The notes: generated by a model from the sequence alone, not told the origin. 64,000 nucleotides of DNA from Paenibacillus sp. FSL H8-0048 (GCF_038002825.1 NZ_JBBODF010000001.1:6510001-6574000), one strand, 5' to 3'. Counted from the stretch's first letter, positions 19,106 to 28,052 are shown. Made by a program: numbers and translations.

Positions 19106-20368
19106 TTGAGCAACAATGACATCATTGTTAGTTTGGACATCGGTACATCCAAAGTTCGGGCAATAATCGGGGAAGTTACTAGTGGAACCTTCAATATTAT
19201 TGGCGTTGGATCTGCTGATTCGGAAGGGATACGCAAGGGTGCGATTGTAGACATCGATCAGACTGTGCAATCGATCAGGAGTGCCGTAGAGCATGCGGAG
19301 CAAATGGTCGGTATTCAAATATCCGAGGTGTATGTCGGCATATCCGGCAACCATATCGGCCTGCAATCCAGCCACGGCGTAGTTGCCGTTCAGAATGAGG
19401 ACCGTGAGATCGGCGAAGATGATATCGACCGCGTAATCAAGGCTGCGGAGGTGATTGCACTTCCGCCGGAACGCGAGGTCATTGATGTTGTCGCCAAGCA
19501 GTATATCGTCGACGGCCTTGAAGGCATTCAGGACCCGCGCGGCATGATCGGCGTCCGCCTGGAAGTGGAGGCTACGATCATCACCGGTGCCAAGACCCCC
19601 ATACATAATCTGCTCCGCTGCGTGGAGAAATCAGGTCTGAAGGTTAAAGATCTTGTCCTTATGTCTCTCGGGGCTAGCGGATTAGCGCTCTCCAAAGATG
19701 AGAAATCAATGGGGGCTGTACTGGTGGATATCGGTGCCGGACAAGCCACGATAGCTGTATATGAAGAAGGTTCCCTTAGTGCAACCTCCACGATTCCGAT
19801 CGGAGGAGAATTCGTAACCAATGATATTGCGTACGGACTTCGTACACTTACCGACCAGGCGGAGAAGGTCAAGCTGAAATACGGCTGTGCCTGGATCGAT
19901 GATGCCGCTTCTGAGGTAGTCTTCAAGGTTCTGCGTATCGGCAGTAATGTGGAGAAGGAATTCAACCAGGAGGATCTGGCAGCGATTATCGAGCCGAGAG
20001 TCCAGGAAATCTTCCACCTGATCCGTCAGGAAGTGAAGCGGCTTGGTTATACGGAGCTCCCGGGAGGTTATATACTTACGGGTGGCACAGTTTCGATGCC
20101 AGGGGTGCTTAAGGTAGCCCAGAACGAGCTGGCAGCCTCCGTACGGATCGCTGTGCCGGATTATATCGGAGTGCGTGACCCCGGCTTCACCGGCGGTGTA
20201 GGCATCCTTCATAATGTGGTGCGCAACTACCGTGGACGCAGCAGCGGCGGAAGTGCCAACAAGAAGACCGTTAACCGCAGCAAGCAGAGCGCAGCGCCGG
20301 TTCAGGATTCTTCCAAGAAGCCGGGTCTGGTGGAACGACTAAAGAATATGTTTAGCGAGTTCATATAA
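19106..20368 (+). CDS. ftsA: FtsA, actin-like divisome protein
   Basis: FtsA tethers FtsZ to the membrane. It has the actin-family phosphate-1 motif SLDIGTSKVRAIIGE near the N-terminus, the SHS2/1C insert, the phosphate-2 motif VLVDIGAGQATIAV, and the adenosine motif YILTGGTVSMPG. The C-terminal amphipathic helix GLVERLKNMFSEFI is the membrane anchor. It is 420 residues long with a TTG start 8 nt after GGAGGTG. It is followed by ftsZ after 63 nt that include a small hairpin (CTTGGAT/ATCCAAG, 20385-20403). Confidence 0.97.
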   Translation: MSNNDIIVSLDIGTSKVRAIIGEVTSGTFNIIGVGSADSEGIRKGAIVDIDQTVQSIRSAVEHAEQMVGIQISEVYVGISGNHIGLQSSHGVVAVQNEDREIGEDDIDRVIKAAEVIALPPEREVIDVVAKQYIVDGLEGIQDPRGMIGVRLEVEATIITGAKTPIHNLLRCVEKSGLKVKDLVLMSLGASGLALSKDEKSMGAVLVDIGAGQATIAVYEEGSLSATSTIPIGGEFVTNDIAYGLRTLTDQAEKVKLKYGCAWIDDAASEVVFKVLRIGSNVEKEFNQEDLAAIIEPRVQEIFHLIRQEVKRLGYTELPGGYILTGGTVSMPGVLKVAQNELAASVRIAVPDYIGVRDPGFTGGVGILHNVVRNYRGRSSGGSANKKTVNRSKQSAAPVQDSSKKPGLVERLKNMFSEFI

Positions 20369-20431
20369 GAGTAATCCAGATATACTTGGATTGGCCATCC
20401 AAGCACTACTCGAGGGGGAGATGGAAACAAT

Positions 20432-21550
20432 ATGTTGGAATTTGATTTTGAAATGGAGAGCTTGGCGCAAATAAAAGTCATCGGCGTCGGCGGCGGAGGA
20501 AGCAACGCTGTGAACCGGATGATTGAAAATGGCGTTCAGGGTGTTGAGTTCATCACGGTTAATACAGACGCCCAAGCGCTGCATATGGCCAAATCGGAGC
20601 ATAAATTACAAATCGGGGATAAATTGACCCGCGGACTTGGCGCAGGAGCGAATCCTGAGGTCGGCAAGAAGGCGGCAGAGGAATCCCGCGATCTGATCTC
20701 GAATACGCTGAAGGGCGCGGACATGGTCTTCGTTACCGCAGGCATGGGGGGCGGTACCGGAACAGGCGCAGCGCCTGTCATTGCTGAAATCGCCCGGGAG
20801 TGTGGAGCGTTGACGGTAGGCGTTGTAACCCGCCCGTTCACTTTTGAAGGCAGAAAACGTGCCAATCAGGCAGAGCTTGGAATCGAAGCGCTCAAGGAAA
20901 AGGTTGATACGCTGATTGTGATTCCGAATGACCGCCTCCTGGAAATTGTGGATAAGAAGACTCCAATGCTGGAAGCGTTCCGTGAAGCGGACAATGTACT
21001 CCGGCAGGCAGTACAAGGCATCTCCGACCTTATTCAGGTTCCCGGTCTGATCAACCTTGACTTTGCCGATGTGAAGACGATTATGACCGAGCGCGGTTCA
21101 GCGCTTATGGGCATCGGGATTGCCACCGGCGAGAACCGAGCATCTGAGGCGGCCCGCAAGGCGATTATGAGCCCGCTGCTTGAAACATCCATCGAAGGTG
21201 CGCGCGGTGTTATTATGAACATTACAGGCGGCTCTAACCTCTCCCTGTACGAAGTGAATGAAGCTGCCGAGATTGTTACCTCTGCTTCCGACCCTGAAGT
21301 GAATATGATCTTCGGTGCCATTATCGAAGAGAGTATGAAGGATGAAATCAAGGTTACTGTGATTGCGACCGGATTTGAACACAAGCCTTCTCCAATAGCT
21401 CCTGTACGCCGTCCTGCGGCAAACAGCGAGCCGGCTGCTGATAATAAGAGCAAGAGTGAGAATCTTCGTCCGTTCGGGAATCAGACAAGCTCTGATCAGC
21501 TGGATATTCCGACCTTCCTGCGCAACCGGACACGCGGCAATAATGATTAA
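20432..21550 (+). CDS. ftsZ: FtsZ, tubulin-like division GTPase
   Basis: FtsZ assembles the cytokinetic ring. The GTP-binding signature GGGTGTG is at residues 106-112, NTDAQAL near 44, the synergy loop [11 protein letters not shown] is present, and the C-terminal peptide [11 protein letters not shown] that binds FtsA, SepF and other partners closes the protein. Its 372 residues are normal. The ATG follows GAGGGGGAG. This is the last gene of the dcw cluster and a strong terminator follows. Confidence 0.98.
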   Translation: MLEFDFEMESLAQIKVIGVGGGGSNAVNRMIENGVQGVEFITVNTDAQALHMAKSEHKLQIGDKLTRGLGAGANPEVGKKAAEESRDLISNTLKGADMVFVTAGMGGGTGTGAAPVIAEIARECGALTVGVVTRPFTFEGRKRANQAELGIEALKEKVDTLIVIPNDRLLEIVDKKTPMLEAFREADNVLRQAVQGISDLIQVPGLINLDFADVKTIMTERGSALMGIGIATGENRASEAARKAIMSPLLETSIEGARGVIMNITGGSNLSLYEVNEAAEIVTSASDPEVNMIFGAIIEESMKDEIKVTVIATGFEHKPSPIAPVRRPAANSEPAADNKSKSENLRPFGNQTSSDQLDIPTFLRNRTRGNND

Positions 21551-21592
21551 GAGCCTTTAAATCGCTATTAATAGCATAGACTGTTACGGAAG

Positions 21593-21637
21593 CACCGTAT
21601 CACGCAGCTTTGAACTGCGGGGTATGGTGTTTTTTTG
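21593..21637 (+). terminator. Intrinsic terminator after ftsZ
   Basis: A ~15-bp stem with a few wobbles (CACCGTATC...CGCAG with CTGCG...GGTATGGTG) is followed by seven or more T. It ends the division cluster. Confidence 0.85.
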
Positions 21638-21677
21638 CTTTTCAGGCTGTATAATAACGATAACGGGAGACGATACC

Positions 21678-22541
21678 ATGGAAATGCTGGACCCCCGGGT
21701 GGATTTTGTATTTATGCGGATTTTTGCAAGCGAGAGCAACAAGGATGTACTGCTCGCCTTTCTGAATCAGATATTCCTGGATGCGGGCGATCTTCCGCTG
21801 GAGGAAGTGGTGCTGCTCAATCCTTATACAGATAAGGATGATCCGCTGGATAAGCAAGCGATATTTGATATATGGGCCAAGACGGTGGGCGGCAAGATGA
21901 TCAATATTGAGATGCAGCTGTTCAACAAATATGATATTGAGAAACGCACGCTGTATTATTGGAGCAAGCGTTATGCCGGGCAGCTTCAGGTCAGCGGGAA
22001 ATATACCGAGCTTAAGAAATGCGTGACGATTAATATTCTGAATTACAAGGTGCTGCCTAATGAACATACACACAGTGTATTTCATTTGCGGGAGGACAGC
22101 AGCGGAGCGCCGCTGACAGATGATATCGAGATTCATTTCCTGGAGCTGCCTAAGCTAAACAAGCCGGTTACGCCCGGCGAGGGCGGCCTTGTGAACTGGC
22201 TGCTGTTCCTGAAAGGGATTGACTACTCTGATTGGGAGGTGCTGCAAATGAATGAGCCGGCCTTGAAGAAGGCGATGGAGACGCTGGAATTTCTGAGCCA
22301 GGATTCGGAGGCCCGCCGCAAGTATGAGGACCGCCAGAAGTTCCTGATGGACGAAGCCTCGCAGCGGGAGGGTGCGCTAAGAGAAGGCTTTGCTAAGGGC
22401 GTGGAGGAAGGCACTATGGCGGGTAAACAGGAGGCCAAGCGGGTAATAGCGAAGAATCTCCTGTCTATGGGAATGGATCGTCCTTCTGTGCAGAAGGCAA
22501 CCGGACTTTCCGAAGAAGAGTTGAAATCTATCAACAATTAA
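21678..22541 (+). CDS. Rpn-family recombination-promoting nuclease / putative transposase (PD-(D/E)XK)
   Basis: This 287-residue protein begins with LDPRVDFVFMRIFA, the family's start. It has a PD-(D/E)XK-like core with Asp64 (FDIWAKT) and the IEMQ motif (Glu78, Gln80). Its C-terminus is a charged helix (REGALREGFAKGVEEG) and a small helical end (SEEELKSI). Relatives are DNA endonucleases of the Rpn family, often mobile and variable. The ATG follows GGGAG by 8 nt; the longer frame reading begins inside the ftsZ terminator and is rejected. It has its own terminator on each side, so it is a self-contained unit between ftsZ and spoIIGA, where B. subtilis has no such gene. Confidence 0.82.
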   Translation: MEMLDPRVDFVFMRIFASESNKDVLLAFLNQIFLDAGDLPLEEVVLLNPYTDKDDPLDKQAIFDIWAKTVGGKMINIEMQLFNKYDIEKRTLYYWSKRYAGQLQVSGKYTELKKCVTINILNYKVLPNEHTHSVFHLREDSSGAPLTDDIEIHFLELPKLNKPVTPGEGGLVNWLLFLKGIDYSDWEVLQMNEPALKKAMETLEFLSQDSEARRKYEDRQKFLMDEASQREGALREGFAKGVEEGTMAGKQEAKRVIAKNLLSMGMDRPSVQKATGLSEEELKSINN

Positions 22542-22556
22542 ATACGTCATGCATGA

Positions 22557-22584
22557 AGCCAGCCGCCCAAGGTTGGCTTTTGTT
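22557..22584 (+). terminator. Intrinsic terminator after the Rpn gene
   Basis: An 8-bp stem AGCCAGCC/GGTTGGCT with one wobble pair is followed by TTTGTTG. Confidence 0.65.
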
Positions 22585-22649
22585 GTGCATTAAGGTTCCT
22601 CTTAAGGCCCATAACTCGACAAAAAAACTGCAAGAACGCCCCCCATGTT

Positions 22650-22682
22650 TAGACAGACTTTGGATGCGGGAGTTTCTATACT
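22650..22682 (+). promoter_or_regulatory. Candidate spoIIG promoter with long spacer
   Basis: TAGACA (22650-22655) and TATACT (22677-22682) are 21 bp apart. The B. subtilis spoIIG promoter, activated by Spo0A, is known for a similar abnormal 22-bp spacing. The -35 overlaps TTTAGACA, whose complement TGTCTAAA differs by one base from a 0A box. CTCGACA at 22615-22621 (complement TGTCGAG) is another one-mismatch box. The Spo0A control is inferred. Confidence 0.45.
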
Positions 22683-22755
22683 AATCTTATCGTCTAAAAA
22701 GAGAGCCTGCACCCCGGCCTCCGGATAGATATCCGCTTGCAGGCAGGTGAGAGCG

Positions 22756-23712
22756 ATGGTTGTGTATATTGACTTGATTTTTGCCGCCAATCTGCTGATC
22801 GACGGAGTCCTGCTGTGGCTGACAAGCTGGCTGGTTAAGCACAAGATATCCTGGTGGCGCCTGACTCTCTCAGCGCTGGCAGGGGCGCTCTATGTTGTCA
22901 TGATGTTTGTACCGGAGCTGTCCTTTATGTATACCTTTCTCGTCAAATTCGGTCTATCGGTTTTGATGATCTGGATAGCCTTTGGATTTAGAAGTCTGCA
23001 AAGCTATCTTCGGGCATTCGGGGCGTTTTATATCATTAATTTTGCGGCGGCGGGAGGGATCATAGGCGTTCATTATCTGCTGCAAAGCTCTGGTGACCTC
23101 TGGAAGGGCATGATCTTCACCTCATCGGGAGGCCAAGCTTACCGGCTGAAGATCGGGTTCTGGTTCGTGCTTACCCTGCTTCCGCTGGTGCTGCTGCTCT
23201 TCAAGGGGATCCAGTCCTCCCGCCGGCACAGAGAGCAGCTGGACTCCTATATCGGGGAAGTGACAGTAGAAATCGGCGGAGTGTCGGTTACCTGCCCCGG
23301 ACTGCTGGATACCGGGAACCGGCTCAGCGATCCGCTGACGAGGATTCCGGTCATGGTGATGGAAGCCTCGCTGTGGGAAGGGCATTTGCCGGCTTCCTGG
23401 AAAGGGAGGCTAACCCAGACGGGTGCAGATACACTTGTACTGGAAACGGACGGGCAGTCGTTCCCCTGGCAGGACAGAGTGCGGCTGGTGCCGTACAGGG
23501 GCGTCAACCGCGGGGCATCCTTCATGCTCGCGCTGAAGCCGGATAAGGTAAGGATAGAGCTTGGCGGTGATACCTTTTGCAGCACAAGGGTACTCATCGG
23601 GCTGGATGGCGGGACACTGTCGGGAGACGGCGCATACCGGGCGGTCATACATCCTGACCTGACCCATAAAGAGAGTGCGCAAGAAGTGCCGGCTGACAAG
23701 GTGATGGGCTAA
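22756..23712 (+). CDS. spoIIGA: SpoIIGA, pro-sigma-E processing protease
   Basis: This membrane aspartic protease removes the pro-sequence of sigma-E. It has 318 residues. The N-terminal half contains about five hydrophobic helices starting MVVYIDLIFAANLLIDG, and the C-terminal protease domain carries the active-site triad LLDTGNRLSDP with Asp185. The ATG at 22756 is chosen to match the family start; a GTG nine bases upstream lies in the AGGTGAG ribosome site. It is directly followed by its substrate gene sigE after 22 nt. Confidence 0.95.
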   Translation: MVVYIDLIFAANLLIDGVLLWLTSWLVKHKISWWRLTLSALAGALYVVMMFVPELSFMYTFLVKFGLSVLMIWIAFGFRSLQSYLRAFGAFYIINFAAAGGIIGVHYLLQSSGDLWKGMIFTSSGGQAYRLKIGFWFVLTLLPLVLLLFKGIQSSRRHREQLDSYIGEVTVEIGGVSVTCPGLLDTGNRLSDPLTRIPVMVMEASLWEGHLPASWKGRLTQTGADTLVLETDGQSFPWQDRVRLVPYRGVNRGASFMLALKPDKVRIELGGDTFCSTRVLIGLDGGTLSGDGAYRAVIHPDLTHKESAQEVPADKVMG

Positions 23713-23734
23713 GTAACCTATAGGAGGAACAATA

Positions 23735-24454
23735 ATGGTCAAATTCAAGCTTGTGCTGCAACTGCAGTATTACCGCATGCTGTTTCTGCTCGGTCTGAAG
23801 AGCCAGGAGATTTATTATATCGGTGGAAGTGAGGCGCTGCCGCCGCCGCTGACACGCGAGGAGGAGGAATTCCTGCTCCAGCGCCTCTCCAGCGGAGATG
23901 CGGCGGTCCGGGCCATGCTGATTGAGCGCAATCTGCGGCTGGTGGTCTACATCGCCCGGAAATTCGAGAACACCGGAATTAACATTGAGGATCTGGTATC
24001 CATTGGCGCGATCGGACTGATTAAGGCGGTCAACACCTTTGATCCGGAGAAAAAAATCAAACTCGCCACCTACGCCTCACGCTGCATCGAGAATGAGATT
24101 CTGATGTATTTGCGGCGTAACAGCAAGACCCGAAGCGAGGTTTCTTTTGATGAACCGCTGAATATTGACTGGGACGGCAACGAGCTGCTGCTCTCGGATG
24201 TGCTGGGTACGGAGAATGATACGATCTACCGCAACATCGAGGAGCAGGTGGACCGCAAGCTGCTGCAGAAGGCGCTGGAGAAGCTCAGCGAGCGGGAACG
24301 GCTGATCATGGAGCTGAGATTCGGGCTGCGCGGCGGCGAAGAAAAAACACAAAAGGATGTAGCCGATCTGCTGGGCATCTCCCAATCCTATATTTCCCGC
24401 CTGGAGAAACGAATTATCAAGCGGCTGCGCAAGGAGTTCAACAAGATGGTGTAA
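23735..24454 (+). CDS. sigE: RNA polymerase sigma-E precursor (early mother cell sigma factor)
   Basis: It is made as an inactive pro-protein; SpoIIGA removes about 27 N-terminal residues, which here form the amphipathic stretch before [13 protein letters not shown]. Region 2 ([17 protein letters not shown] ... [13 protein letters not shown]) and region 4 (the helix-turn-helix [19 protein letters not shown]) are complete. At 239 residues it equals the B. subtilis protein in length. The ATG follows AGGAGG. It is co-transcribed with spoIIGA. Confidence 0.98.
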   Translation: MVKFKLVLQLQYYRMLFLLGLKSQEIYYIGGSEALPPPLTREEEEFLLQRLSSGDAAVRAMLIERNLRLVVYIARKFENTGINIEDLVSIGAIGLIKAVNTFDPEKKIKLATYASRCIENEILMYLRRNSKTRSEVSFDEPLNIDWDGNELLLSDVLGTENDTIYRNIEEQVDRKLLQKALEKLSERERLIMELRFGLRGGEEKTQKDVADLLGISQSYISRLEKRIIKRLRKEFNKMV

Positions 24455-24488
24455 GTGATGAAAGCTGAGGAATAAAATGCCGGACCGG

Positions 24489-24523
24489 GGAGATAATGTA
24501 CAGTAATGTTTCTCCTTGGGAGG
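24489..24523 (+). promoter_or_regulatory. sigG leader with alternative pairing over the ribosome site
   Basis: TCTCC at 24511-24515 can pair with upstream GGAGA (24489-24493) or with the Shine-Dalgarno GGAGG (24519-24523, 3-nt loop). The second structure would hide the ribosome site of sigG. Control of sigG translation by a leader hairpin is known in B. subtilis; here the role is inferred from sequence only. Confidence 0.4.
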
Positions 24524-24532
24524 TTAATCATC

Positions 24533-25315
24533 ATGACCCGAAATAAAGTCGAGATTTGCGGTGTGGATACCGCCAAGCTGCCTGTTCTTACGAACGTGGA
24601 AATGCGGGCATTGTTCACTTCGCTGCAGCAGCAGGGCGAGCGATCCGCCAGAGAGAAATTGGTAAATGGCAACCTCAGGCTTGTGCTAAGCGTAATCCAA
24701 AGGTTCAATAATCGTGGAGAGTTCGTGGATGATTTGTTTCAGGTAGGCTGCATCGGACTCATGAAAGCCATCGATAATTTCGATTTATCGCAAAATGTCA
24801 AGTTCTCCACCTATGCGGTGCCGATGATCATCGGAGAGATCCGCCGCTACTTGCGCGACAACAACCCGATCCGGGTATCCCGCTCCCTGCGCGATATTGC
24901 CTATAAGGCGCTGCAGGTGCGTGACAGCCTGACGAACCAGAATTCGCGGGAGCCGACGATCTTCGAAATATCCGAAGCGCTCGGCGTTCCGAAGGAGGAT
25001 GTTGTCTTCGCGCTTGATGCGATCCAGGACCCGGTATCCCTGTTCGAGCCGATCTATCATGACGGCGGGGACCCGATCTATGTGATGGATCAGATCAGTG
25101 ACGACAAGAACAAGGATGTCTCCTGGATTGAGGAGATTGCACTCCGGGAGGCCATGCAGCGGCTGGGGCAGCGCGAGAAACGCATTCTGTCGATGCGCTT
25201 CTTCGAAGGCAAGACCCAGATGGAGGTCGCTGACGAGATTGGCATCTCGCAGGCCCAGGTCTCACGGCTTGAGAAATCAGCGATCCAGCAAATGCAAAAG
25301 CATGTAAAGTCCTGA
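24533..25315 (+). CDS. sigG: RNA polymerase sigma-G (late forespore sigma factor)
   Basis: Sigma-G directs late forespore genes. The start MTRNKVEICGVDTAKLPVL is nearly the same as in B. subtilis SigG and includes the N-terminal region that anti-sigma factors contact. Region 2 (NLRLVLSVIQRFNNRGE, KFSTYAVPMIIGEIRRYLRD), region 3 and the region 4 helix-turn-helix (MEVADEIGISQAQVSRLEKS) are intact. From the ATG at 24533 the length is 260 residues, the family standard; upstream in-frame codons lie in the leader. Order spoIIGA-sigE-sigG is conserved. Confidence 0.98.
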   Translation: MTRNKVEICGVDTAKLPVLTNVEMRALFTSLQQQGERSAREKLVNGNLRLVLSVIQRFNNRGEFVDDLFQVGCIGLMKAIDNFDLSQNVKFSTYAVPMIIGEIRRYLRDNNPIRVSRSLRDIAYKALQVRDSLTNQNSREPTIFEISEALGVPKEDVVFALDAIQDPVSLFEPIYHDGGDPIYVMDQISDDKNKDVSWIEEIALREAMQRLGQREKRILSMRFFEGKTQMEVADEIGISQAQVSRLEKSAIQQMQKHVKS

Positions 25316-25337
25316 CCACAGTCTATAAATGAGCGGA

Positions 25338-25386
25338 GGATATTCCGGATGGCGGCACCTGGCGGCCATCCGGGATATCCTTTTAT
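25338..25386 (+). terminator. Strong terminator after sigG
   Basis: GGATAT-T-CCGGATGGC pairs with GCCATCCGG-G-ATATCC over 15 base pairs plus one wobble, around an 11-nt loop, followed by TTTTAT. Confidence 0.85.
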
Positions 25387-25479
25387 ATGTCCGGGGCACA
25401 GAGGCTGGAATACAGTCATGCGGCCAAGCCCTAAGGACATATACTGAAGCTATAGGTCTGAATGTACAGGGGTGGCAGG

Positions 25480-25824
25480 ATGATTGAGGAAACGTCAGCT
25501 TCGGGTAAAAAGATGAAAATATCCGATTTCCAAACTAAAGATGTAATCAATATTGTGGACGGCAAACGGCTGGGCCAGATCAGCGATCTGGAGCTGGATT
25601 TGCGCAGAGGCGTCATTGACGCTGTGATTGTCCCGGGGTATACAAGGTTCATGGGGCTGTTCGGCGGCGGTGCCGATCTGGTGATTCCGTGGCGGAATAT
25701 TGTGAAGATCGGTGCGGATGTCGTGCTCGTGAAGCTGGAGGAGCCCCGCATGCCGCAGGGACAGGAAGACCGCGAGATGATGTACCTGGAACGGCCGGAA
25801 CGCAGTGAACGGCGCACTTATTAA
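25480..25824 (+). CDS. ymxH: YlmC/YmxH family PRC-barrel protein
   Basis: This 114-residue protein has a PRC-barrel fold core: MKISDFQTKDVINIVDGKRLG, then DLELDLRRGVIDAVIVPG, and VIPWRNIVKIGADVVLVKL. The family is linked to sporulation by its position after sigG, and its biochemical role is unknown. The C-terminus is a charged tail (EDREMMYLERPERSERRTY). The ATG at 25480 lies after AGGGGTGGCAGG; an internal ATG at 25513 (MKISDFQ) would match the core length better but lacks a ribosome site. A terminator overlaps its last codons. Confidence 0.85.
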   Translation: MIEETSASGKKMKISDFQTKDVINIVDGKRLGQISDLELDLRRGVIDAVIVPGYTRFMGLFGGGADLVIPWRNIVKIGADVVLVKLEEPRMPQGQEDREMMYLERPERSERRTY

Positions 25825-25841
25825 TGAGGTGCGTCTTTTTT
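25813..25841 (+). terminator. Terminator overlapping the end of ymxH
   Basis: CGCACTT pairs with AGGTGCG (7 bp) around ATTAATG, followed by TCTTTTTT. The left arm lies inside the final codons of ymxH. Confidence 0.7.
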
Positions 25842-25974
25842 CTGCCTATCTGGGTAAAGTCATAGAGTGGATTGAGAAATGTACGGCGTGGGCTGAGTTT
25901 GTGTTGTATGTTTACGAAGTATGTTTTCGGGGCCCCCGCAAAGTACTTGAATTCACTCCGAAGCATTACTTCAC

Positions 25975-26027
25975 TTTGTGGGGTAGAGTTTGTGGGGATA
26001 AGTTTGTGGGGCTGAGTGTGGTACACT
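25975..26027 (+). promoter_or_regulatory. Triple 14-bp direct repeat at the pgeF promoter
   Basis: TTTGTGGGG occurs at 25975, 25989 and 26003, exactly 14 bp apart, with similar spacers (TAGAG, ATAAG, CTGAG). A -10 candidate TACACT lies at 26022-26027, so the third repeat covers the -35 region. This looks like an iterated operator upstream of pgeF. No known Bacillales regulator with this motif and spacing comes to mind. Confidence 0.45.
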
Positions 26028-26044
26028 TAAGCGGAGGTGAAGAG

Positions 26045-26902
26045 ATGGAACCGTTTATGCAAAATGGCGCAGCGCCCATGCTGCTGCATCTGGAGCCGTG
26101 GCGTGAGCCGTACAGGGGCATTACTGCAGGCTTCACCGGCAGAGCAGGCGGCAGCGGGAAAGAACCGTATGACAGCTTCAATTGTGCTTTTCATGTAGGC
26201 GATGATCCGGCGGATGTGCTGGCTAACCGCAGCCTGCTGGCTGCGGGTCTGGGCTTCCGGCTGGCTGACTGGACCTGCGGAGAACAGACCCATGGCAAAG
26301 AGATCGCTGTCGTTACAGAAAAGGAACGCGGCCGGGGCAGCCTGGACCGGGCCTCTGCCTTTCAGGCCACTGACGGACTGCTGACGAATGTGCCCGGAGT
26401 GCTGCTGACTTCTTTCTACGCTGATTGTGTACCGCTGTTCTTCCATGATCCGCTGAACCAGGTGGTGGGGCTGGCGCATGCAGGCTGGAAGGGGACCGTA
26501 GCGGAAATCGCGTCCGCGATGGTGGAGCGTATGGGGCTCACGTATGGGAGCCGTCCACAGGACATACAGGCCGCTATAGGACCTTCCATCGGAGACTGCT
26601 GCTATGAGGTGGATGATTATGTAATGGACCCTGTCCGCCGCCTGGAGGCCAGGCTGAACCTGCCGGCTCCTGCAGAAGGCGAACGGGCTATATATAGACC
26701 ATCCGAGACAGACAGCAGCAAAATGCTGCTGAACTTGAAAGAATTGAATCAACGCATTATGATAAAAGCAGGAATATTGCCGACTCATATCGAATGTACA
26801 ACTTGGTGTACAAGCTGTAACAGTGATCTGTTCTTTTCCTACCGGAAGGAAAACGGGGTCACTGGGAGAATGACGAGCTGGATCGGAATAAAGGAGAGTT
26901 GA
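26045..26902 (+). CDS. pgeF: PgeF/YlmD, multicopper-oxidase-like purine nucleoside phosphorylase (peptidoglycan editing factor)
   Basis: This 285-residue DUF152 protein belongs to a family shown to act on purine nucleosides and, in E. coli (YfiH), to keep wrong residues out of the murein stem peptide. Metal ligands expected in the family are visible: His83 (EQTHG), Cys128 (ADCVP) and His145 (HAGWKG). ATG 26045 is chosen because it follows CGGAGGTG and gives the family length; the open frame further upstream crosses the repeated promoter region. It starts a run pgeF-ylmE-sepF-ylmG-ylmH with short gaps or overlaps. Confidence 0.93.
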   Translation: MEPFMQNGAAPMLLHLEPWREPYRGITAGFTGRAGGSGKEPYDSFNCAFHVGDDPADVLANRSLLAAGLGFRLADWTCGEQTHGKEIAVVTEKERGRGSLDRASAFQATDGLLTNVPGVLLTSFYADCVPLFFHDPLNQVVGLAHAGWKGTVAEIASAMVERMGLTYGSRPQDIQAAIGPSIGDCCYEVDDYVMDPVRRLEARLNLPAPAEGERAIYRPSETDSSKMLLNLKELNQRIMIKAGILPTHIECTTWCTSCNSDLFFSYRKENGVTGRMTSWIGIKES

Positions 26903-26906
26903 AATT

Positions 26907-27602
26907 TTGGCCTCGCTACAAGAAAGAATAGCCACTACCCGGGAACGTGTCGCACGGGCCTGCACGGCCAGCGGCCGGGATGCCAGTGAAGTCAAGGTGA
27001 TTGCGGTAACGAAATACGTATCGCTGAATACGGTTGCCGCTGTGCTGGAGGCAGGACTTGAGGAGATCGCCGAGAGCCGCTGGCAGGATGCGGAGCCGAA
27101 ATGGAATGCGCTGGGGCATAAGGGAATATGGCATTTTATCGGGCATTTGCAGACGAACAAGGTGAAGGACGTTATCGGTAAATTTCAATATATTCACTCT
27201 CTGGACCGGCTGTCGCTGGCCAGGGAGCTGCATAAGAAGGCGGAAGCTGCCGGACTTGAGGTGAAGGTGTTCCTGCAGGTGAATATTTCAGGCGAGGATA
27301 CCAAGTTCGGCCTGGCGCCGGAAGCGGTGGAGGACTTCCTGCGGGAGATCACCCCGCTTGACCGGGTGAAGGTCATCGGTCTGATGACGATGGCCCCTCA
27401 TGAGGAAGACCCCGAGGCGACCCGGCCGGTATTCCGCGGACTCCGCGAGCTGCGTGACCGCTTGAATCTGTTGGGTTTGACACCTGAGCCAATACAAGAG
27501 CTGTCGATGGGCATGTCGAATGACTTTGAAGTGGCGATACAGGAAGGAGCCACCCGGGTTCGTCTGGGAACGGTATTAGTAGGTCATGAGGAGGGAGAAT
27601 GA
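26907..27602 (+). CDS. ylmE: YlmE/YggS family PLP homeostasis protein
   Basis: This 231-residue single-domain PLP-binding protein has the fold of the alanine racemase N-terminal barrel. The cofactor lysine is Lys36 in [34 protein letters not shown] and TRVRLGT near the end are family signatures. Members help balance free pyridoxal phosphate and amino acid pools. The start is TTG at 26907 after GGAGAG, 4 nt beyond the pgeF stop. The end overlaps the sepF start region. Confidence 0.94.
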   Translation: MASLQERIATTRERVARACTASGRDASEVKVIAVTKYVSLNTVAAVLEAGLEEIAESRWQDAEPKWNALGHKGIWHFIGHLQTNKVKDVIGKFQYIHSLDRLSLARELHKKAEAAGLEVKVFLQVNISGEDTKFGLAPEAVEDFLREITPLDRVKVIGLMTMAPHEEDPEATRPVFRGLRELRDRLNLLGLTPEPIQELSMGMSNDFEVAIQEGATRVRLGTVLVGHEEGE

Positions 27603-28045
27603 TGGGCGTGATGAACCGGTTTATGAGTTTCTTGGGCTTGCAGGAGGAAGAGGAGATTGTGGAGCGGGAGCAAATTTCCCGTGATGAGGATGAATACGAA
27701 CCCGCCCCTGTAGAAACACGCAAGAATCAGAGGGCCAACGTCGTTAGCATTCATTCCCAAAAAAATGTGAAGGTTGTGCTCTACGAGCCGCGTTCTTATG
27801 ACGAGGCGCAGGAGATCGCTGACCATCTGCGTTCACACCGCACGGTAGTCATTAACCTGCAGCGGGTGCGCAATGACCAGGCGATGCGAATTATCGATTT
27901 TCTCAGCGGAACTGTTTATGCTCTGGGTGGAGGAATATCCAAAATTGGGGGCAATATATTTATGTGCACACCGGACACCGTGGAGATTCAAGGCTCCATT
28001 ACCGAGATCCTGGGTGACGAGCAAGACTACAACCGAATGAGGTGA
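27602..28045 (+). CDS. sepF: SepF, division protein and FtsZ membrane anchor
   Basis: SepF bundles FtsZ filaments into rings and binds membrane through an N-terminal amphipathic helix, here [13 protein letters not shown]. An acidic linker follows, then the DUF552 core ([44 protein letters not shown]). It has about 147 residues. The ATG at 27602 is 7 nt after AGGAGG; the preceding ATG at 27599 is only 4 nt away and is the alternative. The gene overlaps the ylmE stop. Confidence 0.95.
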   Translation: MGVMNRFMSFLGLQEEEEIVEREQISRDEDEYEPAPVETRKNQRANVVSIHSQKNVKVVLYEPRSYDEAQEIADHLRSHRTVVINLQRVRNDQAMRIIDFLSGTVYALGGGISKIGGNIFMCTPDTVEIQGSITEILGDEQDYNRMR

Positions 28046-28052
28046 GCAGGGT

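Noticed and set aside
25989-26011. DnaA-box-like TGTGG-ATAA sequences
   Set aside because: An extra GG interrupts the consensus in each copy, and no origin genes are near.
25805-26044. N-terminal extension of pgeF
   Set aside because: It would translate the ymxH terminator and the triple-repeat promoter. The ATG at 26045 has a good ribosome site and gives the family length.
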